64,000 nucleotides of DNA. It comes from Bacteroidia bacterium (lineage in GTDB: Bacteria > Bacteroidota > Bacteroidia > Chitinophagales > Chitinophagaceae). Position numbers and translations under genes: made by a program. The notes under the pieces were generated by a model. It was not told where the DNA came from, did not search any database, and worked only from the letters and a program-made list of their open reading frames with translations. Position 1 is the first letter of the stretch. Each line of letters opens with the position of its first letter. Positions 1 to 8,425 of the stretch are shown piece after piece. The stretch is taken from positions 26,423 through 90,422 of the forward strand of contig JAUIBA010000015.1 of assembly GCA_030427635.1 (NCBI GenBank), given 5' to 3'.

Positions 1-2811
1 GGAAAAGGTATTGCTGTTGATATTGGCGGTGCCGATGTCAATAGTCTGATTGGTACCGTTCATCTGCAGGCAGAGACCAGCTACGGTATCGGGTGTACAG
101 TTGTCGTCCTGCACTATAATCATACTGTCTATGGTGCGTGTGTGTGTCTGCCCCAGTGCATTGGTTACTGTAAGTGATACACTGTATGCCCCGGCCCCGG
201 GATAAACTACCTGTGGGCGGAGGTCGGTAGTGCTGCTTACCCACAGTGCTCCGGGAAATGACCATGTGCGGGATGCTCCGGAATAGTTATACATGGAATA
301 GTCGAAGAAATTGACCGTATCTCTCGCACATCCCAGACGTTGTTTATCGGCCATGGGCTGTGCCACCGGTGCGCCGGTAGCATAGAGCGGCGTTTCCCAT
401 ATGCTGCAGTTACCTGCAAGGCGCATTTTGTTGTCGCGATAGAAGATGAGTCCACCCTCACGTGCATTGAGGCTTGCGGGCAGGCCGTCGCTGAAGTTTA
501 CCCAGTCGCTCATAGCGGTGTCTTTGTAATAGACTTTTGATGGCTTGGTATTGGTAATGGCATATACCCCGCTGGCAGTACCTCCATGAAACTGGAGGAA
601 TGCTACCTTCTTCCCGTTGAGAGCAGTGCCGGTGATGTTTGTCCAGCTGGTACCACCATCTATTGACCTGAAGACTTTATTGGCAGCCGCACCGTTTGCC
701 ATGCACAGGAATACTTCATTTTCATTCAGTGGATTTACAGCTATATCAGAGTTGTAATACTGCCAGGTTACCGGCAGGGTAATGCTGCTCCATGTAGTGC
801 CGCCATCTGTAGTTTTGAATACGCCCCCTGTGGCACATACATACATAACAGATGGGTTGCTGCGTGCAATGTCAAACCGCCACACCTTGCTGCCGAAGTC
901 GTGTACCGACATGTATGAAAAGCCTCTGTTGGAAGAGCGCCACAGGGTGCTGTCTTTCCCCAGGTAGAAGATATTTGAATACCGTGGGTCTACCATCAGT
1001 TTGCTGGCAAACTGCCCATAGTAGTTGTCCTGCGGCCACATAGTATTGGGAACATTGGTAGCTGAGAACTGTGCTGCGCCAGTGAGTGTGGCAGGTAGTA
1101 TCACATTGCCTATATCCCTGAAGCCTGCTGTACGTGAGTAGCCATGATATACATGGCCAGTAGCATCTTCACCGCCACCCAGTGCCAGCGATTTGCCAAC
1201 GCCATATACATCAAACAGAGCGGCATCGCCATTGTGGTAGCGGCCACCTACTACTATATCCTCATCCCATCCCTGACCAAAGCCCCAGTAATCAGCACTG
1301 CGTAGTCCATAATTTCTGACAGACCAGTTTGCAGGAGTGGTAAAGAAATCGCTGGAGTGGTTTACACCGCCATCTGTAGCCAGATAGGTGTCCCCTCCCA
1401 GCGCCACAGCCTGCTGCAGGTCGGGATGTATGCCCATGGGGCCTGAGTAGCCGCCTACAGGGCTGAAGTTCAGGCCTCCGTCGGTAGACTTGTAGGTGGT
1501 AGTGGTGCCTGCTATAACATGATTAGCATTCAGCGGTGATACTACTATGCTCAGGTCATAAAATCCCTGCCCGTTGGACATGCCCAGACCAGTAGTGGCA
1601 GAGGAGCCGGTGAGGCCGGTGGTAGTAGATGTAACGGTAACACCCCAGCTGGCACCTCTGTCGGTAGATTTGATAATGCTGGGAGGTACTGAGCCGCCCA
1701 GGTTTACACAATACACATAATTAGAGTTAGCCGCAGATACCCCCAGCCGTGAGCCTGAGGTGGTGCTGCCTGCTACTGCACCGCTTACATTGGTAAACGA
1801 TGTGCCACCGTTTACAGAGCGTAGTAATACAAGCGTACCGCCGGAAGAAGCTGTAGAACCTGATGCATATACCGTATCGGGGTTGCCGGGACTAATGGCC
1901 AGGTCGTAGAGCGTACCGCCCACTGTACTACCCGCAGCGGCGGTCCAGGTGGTGCCTGCATTGTCGCTATAGTAGATGGTGGTACTGCCTGTTATCAGTA
2001 TCCTGCCCGTGTTACGGTTTATTCCTATAGCATTGCCGGTGCCCCCGGTATAGGCAGTAAGGGCGGTCCATGTGGTGCCCCCATCGCTTGTTTTCATCAG
2101 CAGGTTGGCAGAGCCATCATAGGTATATACTATGTTCTCATTCCATGGGTCTACTGCTATAGATTTTGACCCTGCGCTGGTGAGCGACTCGCTTACAGAT
2201 GTCCAGTGCAATCCCTTATCGGCCGAGCGGTAGAAAGTCTGTGTTTCGCTGCCCGCATAAAGCACATTAGGGTTGGACGGGGCAATAGCAATACAGTAAA
2301 TATTAGACTGATAGTTTCTCAGCTCACCAGTACCCACTTTATAGGTCTCAACAGGGCCCAGCAATGCCCAGCTGGCGCTGGTGGTTTTGGCAGCGGTGCC
2401 CGTGTTGGCTGGTTTATTTTGCATCTCCAGCGAGCGGAGCAGCTCTCTGCGTGCATGGTCAGGATCGTAGTTTATTTTTCCGTCGGGCTGGATGAATGGC
2501 TCCATCTCATTTCGCCACCGGATGTATGCATTCAGATAGGGCTCTTCGAAGAAGTCTTCATCTTCCCCCTCTTCATGATATTCTTCCCGCTCTTCTTCTG
2601 CTCCCGGCTTTGCGTTATAAACGCCTATTACAGAGTCAATACTGTGTATGTTCGGATGTTGCCAGTCTACCTGCTTAACCCACTCAGGAACCGGAATGGT
2701 GCCCGGCAGATTGAACGGTGATTTGTTCTGTGCAAATGTGGTAGTTGTGGCTAACATTAATAATGTGCCGGTTACCATTTTCCATCCCAACTTTCCTCTA
2801 TTACTAACCAT
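1..2811 (-). CDS. Large secreted Asp-box/BNR repeat protein, partial at left edge
   Basis: The frame is open without a stop from ATG at 2811 to base 1, so at least 937 codons are present and the C-terminus is missing. The N-terminus is a Sec signal peptide (about 28 residues, ending TTTTFAQ). Next comes a charged linker, then a long series of units carrying Asp-box-like motifs such as TSDGGTTW and SDNAGTTW, typical of sortilin/VPS10-like beta-propellers. Near the left edge there is a PKD-like segment (SVSLTVTNALG), then what looks like the start of a LamG/concanavalin-like domain (CLQMNGTNQTIDIG). This architecture is common in T9SS cargo, but the sorting tail lies outside the window, so that part is inference. 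It is divergent from the TonB-dependent receptor at 3032. Role: probably a surface or extracellular carbohydrate- or protein-binding protein; substrate unknown. Confidence 0.85.
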   Translation of the reverse strand, partial: MVSNRGKLGWKMVTGTLLMLATTTTFAQNKSPFNLPGTIPVPEWVKQVDWQHPNIHSIDSVIGVYNAKPGAEEEREEYHEEGEDEDFFEEPYLNAYIRWRNEMEPFIQPDGKINYDPDHARRELLRSLEMQNKPANTGTAAKTTSASWALLGPVETYKVGTGELRNYQSNIYCIAIAPSNPNVLYAGSETQTFYRSADKGLHWTSVSESLTSAGSKSIAVDPWNENIVYTYDGSANLLMKTSDGGTTWTALTAYTGGTGNAIGINRNTGRILITGSTTIYYSDNAGTTWTAAAGSTVGGTLYDLAISPGNPDTVYASGSTASSGGTLVLLRSVNGGTSFTNVSGAVAGSTTSGSRLGVSAANSNYVYCVNLGGSVPPSIIKSTDRGASWGVTVTSTTTGLTGSSATTGLGMSNGQGFYDLSIVVSPLNANHVIAGTTTTYKSTDGGLNFSPVGGYSGPMGIHPDLQQAVALGGDTYLATDGGVNHSSDFFTTPANWSVRNYGLRSADYWGFGQGWDEDIVVGGRYHNGDAALFDVYGVGKSLALGGGEDATGHVYHGYSRTAGFRDIGNVILPATLTGAAQFSATNVPNTMWPQDNYYGQFASKLMVDPRYSNIFYLGKDSTLWRSSNRGFSYMSVHDFGSKVWRFDIARSNPSVMYVCATGGVFKTTDGGTTWSSITLPVTWQYYNSDIAVNPLNENEVFLCMANGAAANKVFRSIDGGTSWTNITGTALNGKKVAFLQFHGGTASGVYAITNTKPSKVYYKDTAMSDWVNFSDGLPASLNAREGGLIFYRDNKMRLAGNCSIWETPLYATGAPVAQPMADKQRLGCARDTVNFFDYSMYNYSGASRTWSFPGALWVSSTTDLRPQVVYPGAGAYSVSLTVTNALGQTHTRTIDSMIIVQDDNCTPDTVAGLCLQMNGTNQTIDIGTANINSNTFS

Positions 2812-3031
2812 ACATTCCAGTATTAACTATCAGCTAAAGTTAATAAATTTATTATTCGATACTTTACAGAAGTGTCTGGTGGTAGGGAACCGGTGTAATG
2901 AGGTGAAACATTTATATGCTGCTGTTAATGATTTTGCTATTACATTCATGAGCAGGTACAGGGATGTGCAGCTACAGGATGCTGTTCTAATAAAGGGCGA
3001 AAGACCTGTTTAAACCGACTAGTATAACATA

Positions 3032-5425
3032 ATGAAACCAACCTATATTCTGACGACGGCTGTGGCAATGCTGATGCCAGTGGTTTACTCCTATGCACAG
3101 CTCACCGGTGTTATAAAAAACAAAGCAAATACCCCCGTTGCCAATGCAGTTGTGCGCTATGGTGGGATGAAAACCCTTACAGATACCGGCGGCAGATTTT
3201 CTATAGCCTGTAATGGCCAGGGTGAGCTATCGGTAAGTCATGCAGGCTTTGCCGCTATCGTGAAACGGATAGAGAATTGTGCGCAGAAGGTGGAAATTGT
3301 AATGGAACCGTTTTCCAGAGATATAGAGGAGGTGATTATAACAGCTACTTCCAACCCCAATAAGGAGCAGCTATCCCTGCCGGTATCGGTAGTAAGGCTT
3401 ACAGAGCGGGAAATAAAACGTGGTACCGGTATCTATATGGATGATGCCGTGAATGTGAATGTGCCGGGCGTGACTATGGAAAGGCGTACCATATCGGGCG
3501 GGCAGCAATTTAACATACGTGGATACGGGAACGGAGCAAGGGGTACTAATGGTGTGAGCAGCAATTTTGACGGGCAGGGATACAAAGTATATCTGAATGG
3601 CATCTCATTGACCGATGCCGAGGGAATAACCCAGTTAGATGACATTGACTTCGGGACGGTAAGTAATGTGGAAATAGTAAAAGGGCCCGCCGGTACCCTG
3701 TATGGACAGGCTATTGCCGGTGTGGTGAATCTGGAGACACAGCCGGCAGAGAAGGGTAAGATATCCATAAGTCAGGGCATAATGACCGGTAGCTACGGGT
3801 TGCAGCGGTATACCACAAGGGTACAGATAGGAGGCGTGCGCTCATCTGTAAATGTGAGCTATGGTAAGCAGCTCTATGAGGGGTTTATGCCACATACGGC
3901 ATCTCACAAAGACTTTGTGAATATAACCGGTGATTTCAGGCCGAATGATAAACAGACTATCAATACCTATGTAGGCTACAGTAACAGCTATGACCAGCGT
4001 AACGGGGAGCTTACCAGCGGGCAGTACGATTCCATGAGGTATACCGGTAACCCCGCTTATATAGCTAACGATGCACATTCTGCTGTTATCAGCTTCAGGG
4101 CAGGTGTGGGGCAAACTTATAAATTCAATGATAACATTTCTAATACTACTGCACTTTTTGGTGCGGGCGTAAGCAACAATGCAAGCTCTGCCGGAGGGTG
4201 GACAATCAAGAACCCTGCCAACTATGGTTTCCGGTCAACGATAGACACCAGATATAAAGCAGGCAATAGCCTGACGCTGACAGGCATTACCGGGATAGAG
4301 GCACAATCACAGAATGCACATACAAGAGGGTATAGCATGGTAAAGGACAGTGCTAACCCTACCGGGTATAATATCATAGGTGCCATACGCAGTAATGTAT
4401 ATACGCTATCTAATACCTATGCGGCATTTACAGAGTGGACACTGGCAATGAGCCGGGGTTTTTCTGTAACGGGTGGCATAGGTATCAGCGCACTTTCAAT
4501 GCAGCTGAACGATCAATTGGATATCGTAGCAAACAATAACCCAAATGGCACGGGTACCCCCCGGAAGTACGAGGCCTCATACAATAATATGCTTTCCCCG
4601 CACCTTGCAGTGAATAAGCTCATAAAGCAGCATGTTTCTGTATATGCTTCTTACAGCAGTGGTTATAAGGCACCCGTAAGCTCCTATTTTTATATTCCGC
4701 TTACCGGGCAGGTGAATACGAATCTGAAACCTGAGAAAGGTACTCAGATAGAGGTGGGTTCGAAAGGGATGGTAATGGCAGGAAAACTATACTATGCTGT
4801 TGCGGTATTCAATGCTGTATTTGCCCGCAAGATGACGGTTGTGGCTGTGCCTGATGCTGCTAATACGGCTACCTCTTATACCTATATGGTGAATGGGGGC
4901 GAACTGAATAATACGGGAGCCGAGGCACTGGTAAAATACACGGCATACAGTGCGCAAAATGGTTTCATTACTTCTATATCGCCGTTTGCCAATGTAGCAT
5001 ATGCTCATTTCAGATATGGCGATTTCAGGTTTCAGCAGCTGAGCGCTGATAAAACCGGCATTGTGGAGACCGACTACAGTAATAAGACCGTGGCAGGGGT
5101 GCCTGCTGTTACATTCAATGCCGGGGCCGACCTGCAAACAAAAACAGGGCTGTATGCCAATGTTACCTATAGCTACCGGGATGGCATGTACTACACCTCT
5201 GACAACCTGAACAAGACAGCCAGCTATAACGTGCTGAATGCAAAAGCTGGTATGAGAAAAACGCTGTTCGGCTTTCTTAGTTGCGACCTTTACTTAGGGG
5301 CAAATAATATGACAGGTACACAATACCCAATGATGGTATTCGTTAATCAGCTGCCGGATGCATATCTCCCCGCTCCCAAAGAAATCAACTACTTTGGTGG
5401 CGTTAGTATAAAATATACGTTCTGA
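3032..5425 (+). CDS. TonB-dependent outer-membrane receptor
   Basis: This is a 797-residue outer-membrane active-transport barrel. Signal peptide about 1-22 (ends YSYAQ). A carboxypeptidase-regulatory-like beta-sandwich follows (about 24-92, LTGVIKNKANTPVANAVV). A TonB-box-like stretch (EEVIITAT, about 98-105) leads into the plug domain (about 110-240, with FNIRGYGNGARG and VEIVKGPAGTLYG). The rest is beta-barrel, ending in an aromatic terminal strand (VSIKYTF). The length is within the range of FecA/FhuA-type receptors and shorter than SusC proteins, and no SusD gene is adjacent. Siderophore or another small chelate is therefore more likely than glycan, but the substrate cannot be read from sequence. 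It is the only gene in its orientation here and is divergent from the BNR protein. Confidence 0.93.
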   Translation: MKPTYILTTAVAMLMPVVYSYAQLTGVIKNKANTPVANAVVRYGGMKTLTDTGGRFSIACNGQGELSVSHAGFAAIVKRIENCAQKVEIVMEPFSRDIEEVIITATSNPNKEQLSLPVSVVRLTEREIKRGTGIYMDDAVNVNVPGVTMERRTISGGQQFNIRGYGNGARGTNGVSSNFDGQGYKVYLNGISLTDAEGITQLDDIDFGTVSNVEIVKGPAGTLYGQAIAGVVNLETQPAEKGKISISQGIMTGSYGLQRYTTRVQIGGVRSSVNVSYGKQLYEGFMPHTASHKDFVNITGDFRPNDKQTINTYVGYSNSYDQRNGELTSGQYDSMRYTGNPAYIANDAHSAVISFRAGVGQTYKFNDNISNTTALFGAGVSNNASSAGGWTIKNPANYGFRSTIDTRYKAGNSLTLTGITGIEAQSQNAHTRGYSMVKDSANPTGYNIIGAIRSNVYTLSNTYAAFTEWTLAMSRGFSVTGGIGISALSMQLNDQLDIVANNNPNGTGTPRKYEASYNNMLSPHLAVNKLIKQHVSVYASYSSGYKAPVSSYFYIPLTGQVNTNLKPEKGTQIEVGSKGMVMAGKLYYAVAVFNAVFARKMTVVAVPDAANTATSYTYMVNGGELNNTGAEALVKYTAYSAQNGFITSISPFANVAYAHFRYGDFRFQQLSADKTGIVETDYSNKTVAGVPAVTFNAGADLQTKTGLYANVTYSYRDGMYYTSDNLNKTASYNVLNAKAGMRKTLFGFLSCDLYLGANNMTGTQYPMMVFVNQLPDAYLPAPKEINYFGGVSIKYTF

Positions 5426-5542
5426 TGATGTTGATGAAGGGTGAGTATTATGTAGTGTAGTAGGTGAAAGTTTCTATGCGTGTTTAGCGGTACTGGGCTA
5501 CAGCTATTGTATTATATCGGGCGCGTTGTTTCATGTATTTTG

Positions 5543-5600
5543 TTCGGAGAATGACTTTTGATATCGTTTTCCGGATGTGCTGTGCTGATATCCGGGACAA
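5543..5600 (+). repeat. Dispersed repeat A, copy 1
   Basis: This 58-bp block recurs at 6551-6608 with 4 mismatches (54/58). It starts TTCGGAGAATGACTTTTG and contains a short inverted repeat, CCGGAT...ATCCGG, which is imperfect in copy 2. It ends 37 bp before the ATG at 5638. Function unknown; it could be part of a mobile cassette boundary or of a 5' leader. Confidence 0.85.
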
Positions 5601-5637
5601 TTGGATAACTAATCTTGGCAAAAGTGTAAAGAAAGAA

Positions 5638-6390
5638 ATGAGAAATATAGTATTAATATTAGTTCTTTTTTACTCATGTACATATAAACAGACTGAGACT
5701 ATTGACTATACTGAATATTATGATAATGAGAAGAAAGAGGAAGCCATAAAAGGCCAATTATTTAATGGACAAGAGATAGGAGAATGGGTATTTCATTCTG
5801 AAAATGGTACTATAAGGCAAAAAGGACACTTTGTTAGCGGCTTGCAACACGGTATCTGGTTTTATGAAATTGATGGGGTTGATAGTCAAATTCTATGGAA
5901 AGAAGTTGATACCCAAAATATTAATTTCAGCTTACCACATGTATTCAAATATTGCAATCGCTTGTCTGATTCGTCTAAAATATCCTATCTACATGAATCT
6001 ACAAGTGTTGTTATATGTATTTTACATACCGTAAACTGTGATACTTTTTGTGTTTCAAATTTCTATGATTTAACTCTGGCCGACATGAAAACGGTATTTG
6101 ATGTTATATCATCTAAATCCGTCAAAATTCATTCTAAGTATGGATTTTATTATTACGATTGGTATTTAGCACAGTATAATCCCAATTATAACACAGTTCA
6201 ATATTATTTATATAAAAATATTGACAATAAGGAGAATATAGTTGTAACAGTCATAGGAAAAGAAAAATATAAAAACTACATGAAGTTCTTATTAGGCGAA
6301 GTTTTCTATCATGTAAAGTACAGCTATAAAAGAGTTGCTTTCCCATATGGAGAAGATAGGTTTGAAAATCTTGTTAATGAGTCGATGTAA
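5638..6390 (+). CDS. AT-rich lipoprotein with MORN/YwqK-like repeats
   Basis: Product of 250 residues. The ATG at 5638 is chosen over upstream in-frame starts because it begins a lipoprotein signal (MRNIVLILVLFYSC, Cys14) and the upstream codons lie in repeat A. Residues about 35-80 hold toxin-antitoxin YwqK/MORN-like units (LFNGQEIGEWVFHSENG, GLQHGIWFYEIDG); such repeats occur in antitoxin-like and other surface proteins. The C-terminal part is not recognised. Base composition is far more AT-rich than flanking genes, which suggests transfer. It is flanked by the two copies of repeat A. An immunity or antitoxin role would be speculative; only an envelope-anchored repeat protein is supported. 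Confidence 0.65.
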   Translation: MRNIVLILVLFYSCTYKQTETIDYTEYYDNEKKEEAIKGQLFNGQEIGEWVFHSENGTIRQKGHFVSGLQHGIWFYEIDGVDSQILWKEVDTQNINFSLPHVFKYCNRLSDSSKISYLHESTSVVICILHTVNCDTFCVSNFYDLTLADMKTVFDVISSKSVKIHSKYGFYYYDWYLAQYNPNYNTVQYYLYKNIDNKENIVVTVIGKEKYKNYMKFLLGEVFYHVKYSYKRVAFPYGEDRFENLVNESM

Positions 6391-6612
6391 ATGATCCACA
6401 ATTCTTATTGGCCGTCTATTGTCAGGTTATATACTGCAGTGTTTTTACATCATAGGGGATAGGTGAATAAAGTACGAGACAGGCAGGATTTTTGAATAAA
6501 TATGTGAGCTTAGAAATAACAAAATAAAATATACGGTCAATATAATTTCTTTCGGAGAATGACTTTTGATATCGTTTTCCGGATGCGTTGTGCTGGTATC
6601 AGGGACAATGGA
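6391..6612. repeat. AT-rich spacer containing repeat A, copy 2 (6551-6608)
   Basis: No gene is seen between the stop of the MORN-like gene and repeat B. The only recognisable structure is the second copy of repeat A at 6551-6608 (93% identical to 5543-5600). It abuts repeat B copy 1, which starts at 6613, so the two families are stacked here. Confidence 0.8.
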
Positions 6613-6754
6613 GTGTATCTTTAATCATGTGCTGGTAGTTGGTGAGTCCATAGACAGCACGCAGTAGATTGGTGGGTACAACCGTTTTTGTACTTAATTG
6701 AAAATAAGGTACTTATAGCATGGTTGTACAGGAGGAACACCAACAATGGCGGAA
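6613..6754 (+). repeat. Dispersed repeat B, copy 1 (full length, nested inverted repeats)
   Basis: This 142-bp block matches 8284-8425 at about 131/142 positions. It has an outer inverted repeat (GTTGGTG with CACCAAC; one arm base differs from copy 3). Inside is an inner inverted repeat, GTACAACC(G/A)T with ATGGTTGTAC, around a conserved AT-rich core. In this copy the inner-arm difference still permits a G-U pair in RNA. Its end carries AGGAGG followed ten bases later by ATGGCGG. It lies 16 bp upstream of the ATG at 6771. Confidence 0.85.
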
Positions 6755-6770
6755 ACAATAAGTGTATACT

Positions 6771-7229
6771 ATGGGAATTGTCAAAAAAATTCTAGTTGGT
6801 CTTACAATAATACTTGCGTTTTGTAAGAAAACGGCGTCTGGCCAGGAACGTATGAATGAGCCTCAAATTGACGGTTCAATAGTTGCCCCTCACTTTAGGT
6901 ATGGACGTGATAGTTTGCTTAAACATTTAAATCACCAAATTAAGTTAGCGAAATTGTGTAAATTAATCTTAGTTGATTTTGATCACTATGCTTTAGTGCT
7001 GACAATTTCCGAGCGCGGAAAGTTGTTGAAAAGTAGATGCATGGTTAATTGCTACGGTAATGAACGGTTTACAAAAGCTATGACAAATATTTTAGAGCAA
7101 TGTGAATGGGTGGCTGGAGTTGAAACAAATGACAAAGGTGAATCTTTCGTTCGCACCGATGAAATAATTTTAATATTTTATATTGACCCGACAAATCACA
7201 GTCGTATTGTTAGTTTGGTCACCCGGTGA
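6771..7229 (+). CDS. Small secreted protein, possible TonB-C-like fold
   Basis: Product of 152 residues. ATG 6771 is preferred over an upstream GTG at 6762 because it directly begins a signal sequence (MGIVKKILVGLTIILAF... to ASGQ). The body has the pattern of a degenerate TonB C-terminal-like domain as seen in many Bacteroidota secreted proteins: a helix (SLLKHLNHQIKLAK), a central strand (YALVLTISERGKLLKSR), a helix (FTKAMTNILEQC) and a final strand (IILIFYID). This similarity is by eye and weak. The gene is AT-rich and sits between repeat B copy 1 and repeat C copy 1. No function can be assigned. Confidence 0.6.
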   Translation: MGIVKKILVGLTIILAFCKKTASGQERMNEPQIDGSIVAPHFRYGRDSLLKHLNHQIKLAKLCKLILVDFDHYALVLTISERGKLLKSRCMVNCYGNERFTKAMTNILEQCEWVAGVETNDKGESFVRTDEIILIFYIDPTNHSRIVSLVTR

Positions 7230-7365
7230 CGATTGTAATAACAACAAAAAGCCAATTATAGTGCCATGGTATAATTATAAAAAAATATTCTCTTATCTTT
7301 TGCAACGTCCGCTTGCGAAAGCACCTCTGCCTGCTGTAGGAATCCGTCCAGCATGAAAGTTCATA
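7230..7365 (+). other. Spacer after the small secreted gene, with AT-rich hairpin
   Basis: Non-coding. A weak AT-rich hairpin (AATTATA ... TATAATT) lies around 7254-7275 and could end transcription of the preceding gene. Nothing else is recognised before repeat C starts at 7366. Confidence 0.4.
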
Positions 7366-7478
7366 CTTCATCTTTCCGGGGTTTCTGTTTAGAGCAGAAG
7401 CCCCGGTTTTGTATACCGCAGCTAGATGTAGCAGGGCATGTATAACAGGGGGCAGATAGCTTCAGCTTCGTTACTCTG
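7366..7478 (+). repeat. Dispersed repeat C, copy 1, with terminator-like hairpin
   Basis: This 113-bp block recurs at 8171-8283 at clearly high identity. It contains an intrinsic-terminator-like hairpin at 7376-7406 (CCGGGGTTTCTG / CAGAAGCCCCGG, then TTTT). It is directly followed by repeat B copy 2, exactly as the other C copy is followed by B copy 3, so C and B travel as one unit. Confidence 0.85.
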
Positions 7479-7530
7479 GTGTATCTTTAATCATGTGCTG
7501 GTTGTTGGTGTGGAACACCAACAACGGCGG
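7479..7530 (+). repeat. Dispersed repeat B, copy 2 (short form)
   Basis: The same left part as the full copies (GTGTATCTTTAATCATGTG), but the internal ~90 bp is absent. The outer arms therefore close a perfect 10-bp hairpin, GTTGTTGGTG TGGAA CACCAACAAC (7501-7525), followed by GGCGG. It looks like the empty form of an element whose full copies carry an insert. The next gene starts 26 bp downstream. Confidence 0.85.
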
Positions 7531-7556
7531 TATGTGTTAGTTTTGTGGAAAAAGTA

Positions 7557-8099
7557 ATGTATATTTTTACCGTATTATTAATTGCTGTTTCGGCGTTAAC
7601 TTCTCTATGCAATAGTGCTCGTGGCCAAAATAGGGATAATATGATAAAGTGGCAGAGTGCCTACAAACTCCAATGGGCAGATTTTCAAGGAGTGCCAGAT
7701 AGTGTAACAGAGGCGAGTGCTCTTTCTTCTATTATTGTATCATATACATACATTCCTCTTAATGGGCGATATAACTTCTATACAAATGCAATGTTTGAAA
7801 AAAGTCGCTCATTTTATCTTCCGGATTATGTCACAGATAGCACGCTGAATCATGAGCAAACGCATTTTGATATTGCCGCGATTTATGCAGAGATGCTGAG
7901 CCGCATATTGAACTCACGAAATTTTGAAAAAAGTACAGTAAGAGTGGAGTCCGGGAGAATATTTGATTCTTTAACATCAGAGCTGGCAGACGAGCAAAAG
8001 CGTTATGATTTTGAGACCAGATGGGGCACACGCTATCAGCAACAGGTTAGTTGGGAGCGGAAAATACATAAGGCCCTGGTGAATTATAAAATGAAGTAA
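7557..8099 (+). CDS. DUF922-like putative secreted zinc protease
   Basis: Product of 180 residues. ATG 7557 is chosen over GTG 7545 because it opens the signal peptide (MYIFTVLLIAVSALTSL, cleavage near ARGQ). The mature part has the DUF922 pattern: LQWADFQGVPDSV, an alanine/serine strand (EASALSSIIVSYTY), then LNHEQTHFDIAAIYAEM, which contains an HExxH motif (H99-E100-Q-T-H103). DUF922 proteins are predicted secreted zinc-dependent proteases; that activity is inferred from the motif only. It is AT-rich, flanked by repeat B copy 2 and repeat C copy 2, and has no visible operon partner. Confidence 0.75.
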   Translation: MYIFTVLLIAVSALTSLCNSARGQNRDNMIKWQSAYKLQWADFQGVPDSVTEASALSSIIVSYTYIPLNGRYNFYTNAMFEKSRSFYLPDYVTDSTLNHEQTHFDIAAIYAEMLSRILNSRNFEKSTVRVESGRIFDSLTSELADEQKRYDFETRWGTRYQQQVSWERKIHKALVNYKMK

Positions 8100-8170
8100 G
8101 GTCGTTGCAAGTAATGTTATTTGTTTCGGATACTAGCCTTGCGAATTCATCATTATTACAAAAGTCCACT

Positions 8171-8283
8171 CTTCATCTTACCGGGGTTTCTGTTTTGAGC
8201 AGAAGCCCCGTTTTGTATATCGCAGCCAGAGGTAGCAGGGCATGGATAACTGCGGTGCAGATAGCTTCGGCTTCGTGACTCCG
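8171..8283 (+). repeat. Dispersed repeat C, copy 2, with terminator-like hairpin
   Basis: Second copy of the 113-bp block at 7366-7478. The hairpin at 8182-8210 (CGGGGTTTCTG / CAGAAGCCCCG, then TTTT) is kept, and lies 83 bp after the DUF922 gene. It runs straight into repeat B copy 3. Confidence 0.85.
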
Positions 8284-8425
8284 GTGTATCTTTAACCATG
8301 TGCTGGTTGTTGGTGAATCCATAGACACCGTGCCGTTGATTGGTGGGTACAACCATTTTTGTACTTAATTGAAAATAAGGCACTTATAACATGGTTGTAC
8401 AGGAGGAACACCAACAATGGCGGAA
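8284..8425 (+). repeat. Dispersed repeat B, copy 3 (full length)
   Basis: 142 bp, 92% identical to 6613-6754. The outer arms TTGTTGGTG (8307-8315) and CACCAACAA (8409-8417) and the inner arms GTACAACCAT (8347-8356) and ATGGTTGTAC (8391-8400) are both perfect, forming a nested double palindrome. The AGGAGG...ATGGCGG ending is kept, but here it leads at once to a stop (ATGGCGGAATGA). Confidence 0.85.

Noticed and set aside
2206..2721. 171-codon plus-strand frame near the start of the BNR protein
   Set aside because: Opposite strand of the signal-peptide end and first domains of a strong coding frame.
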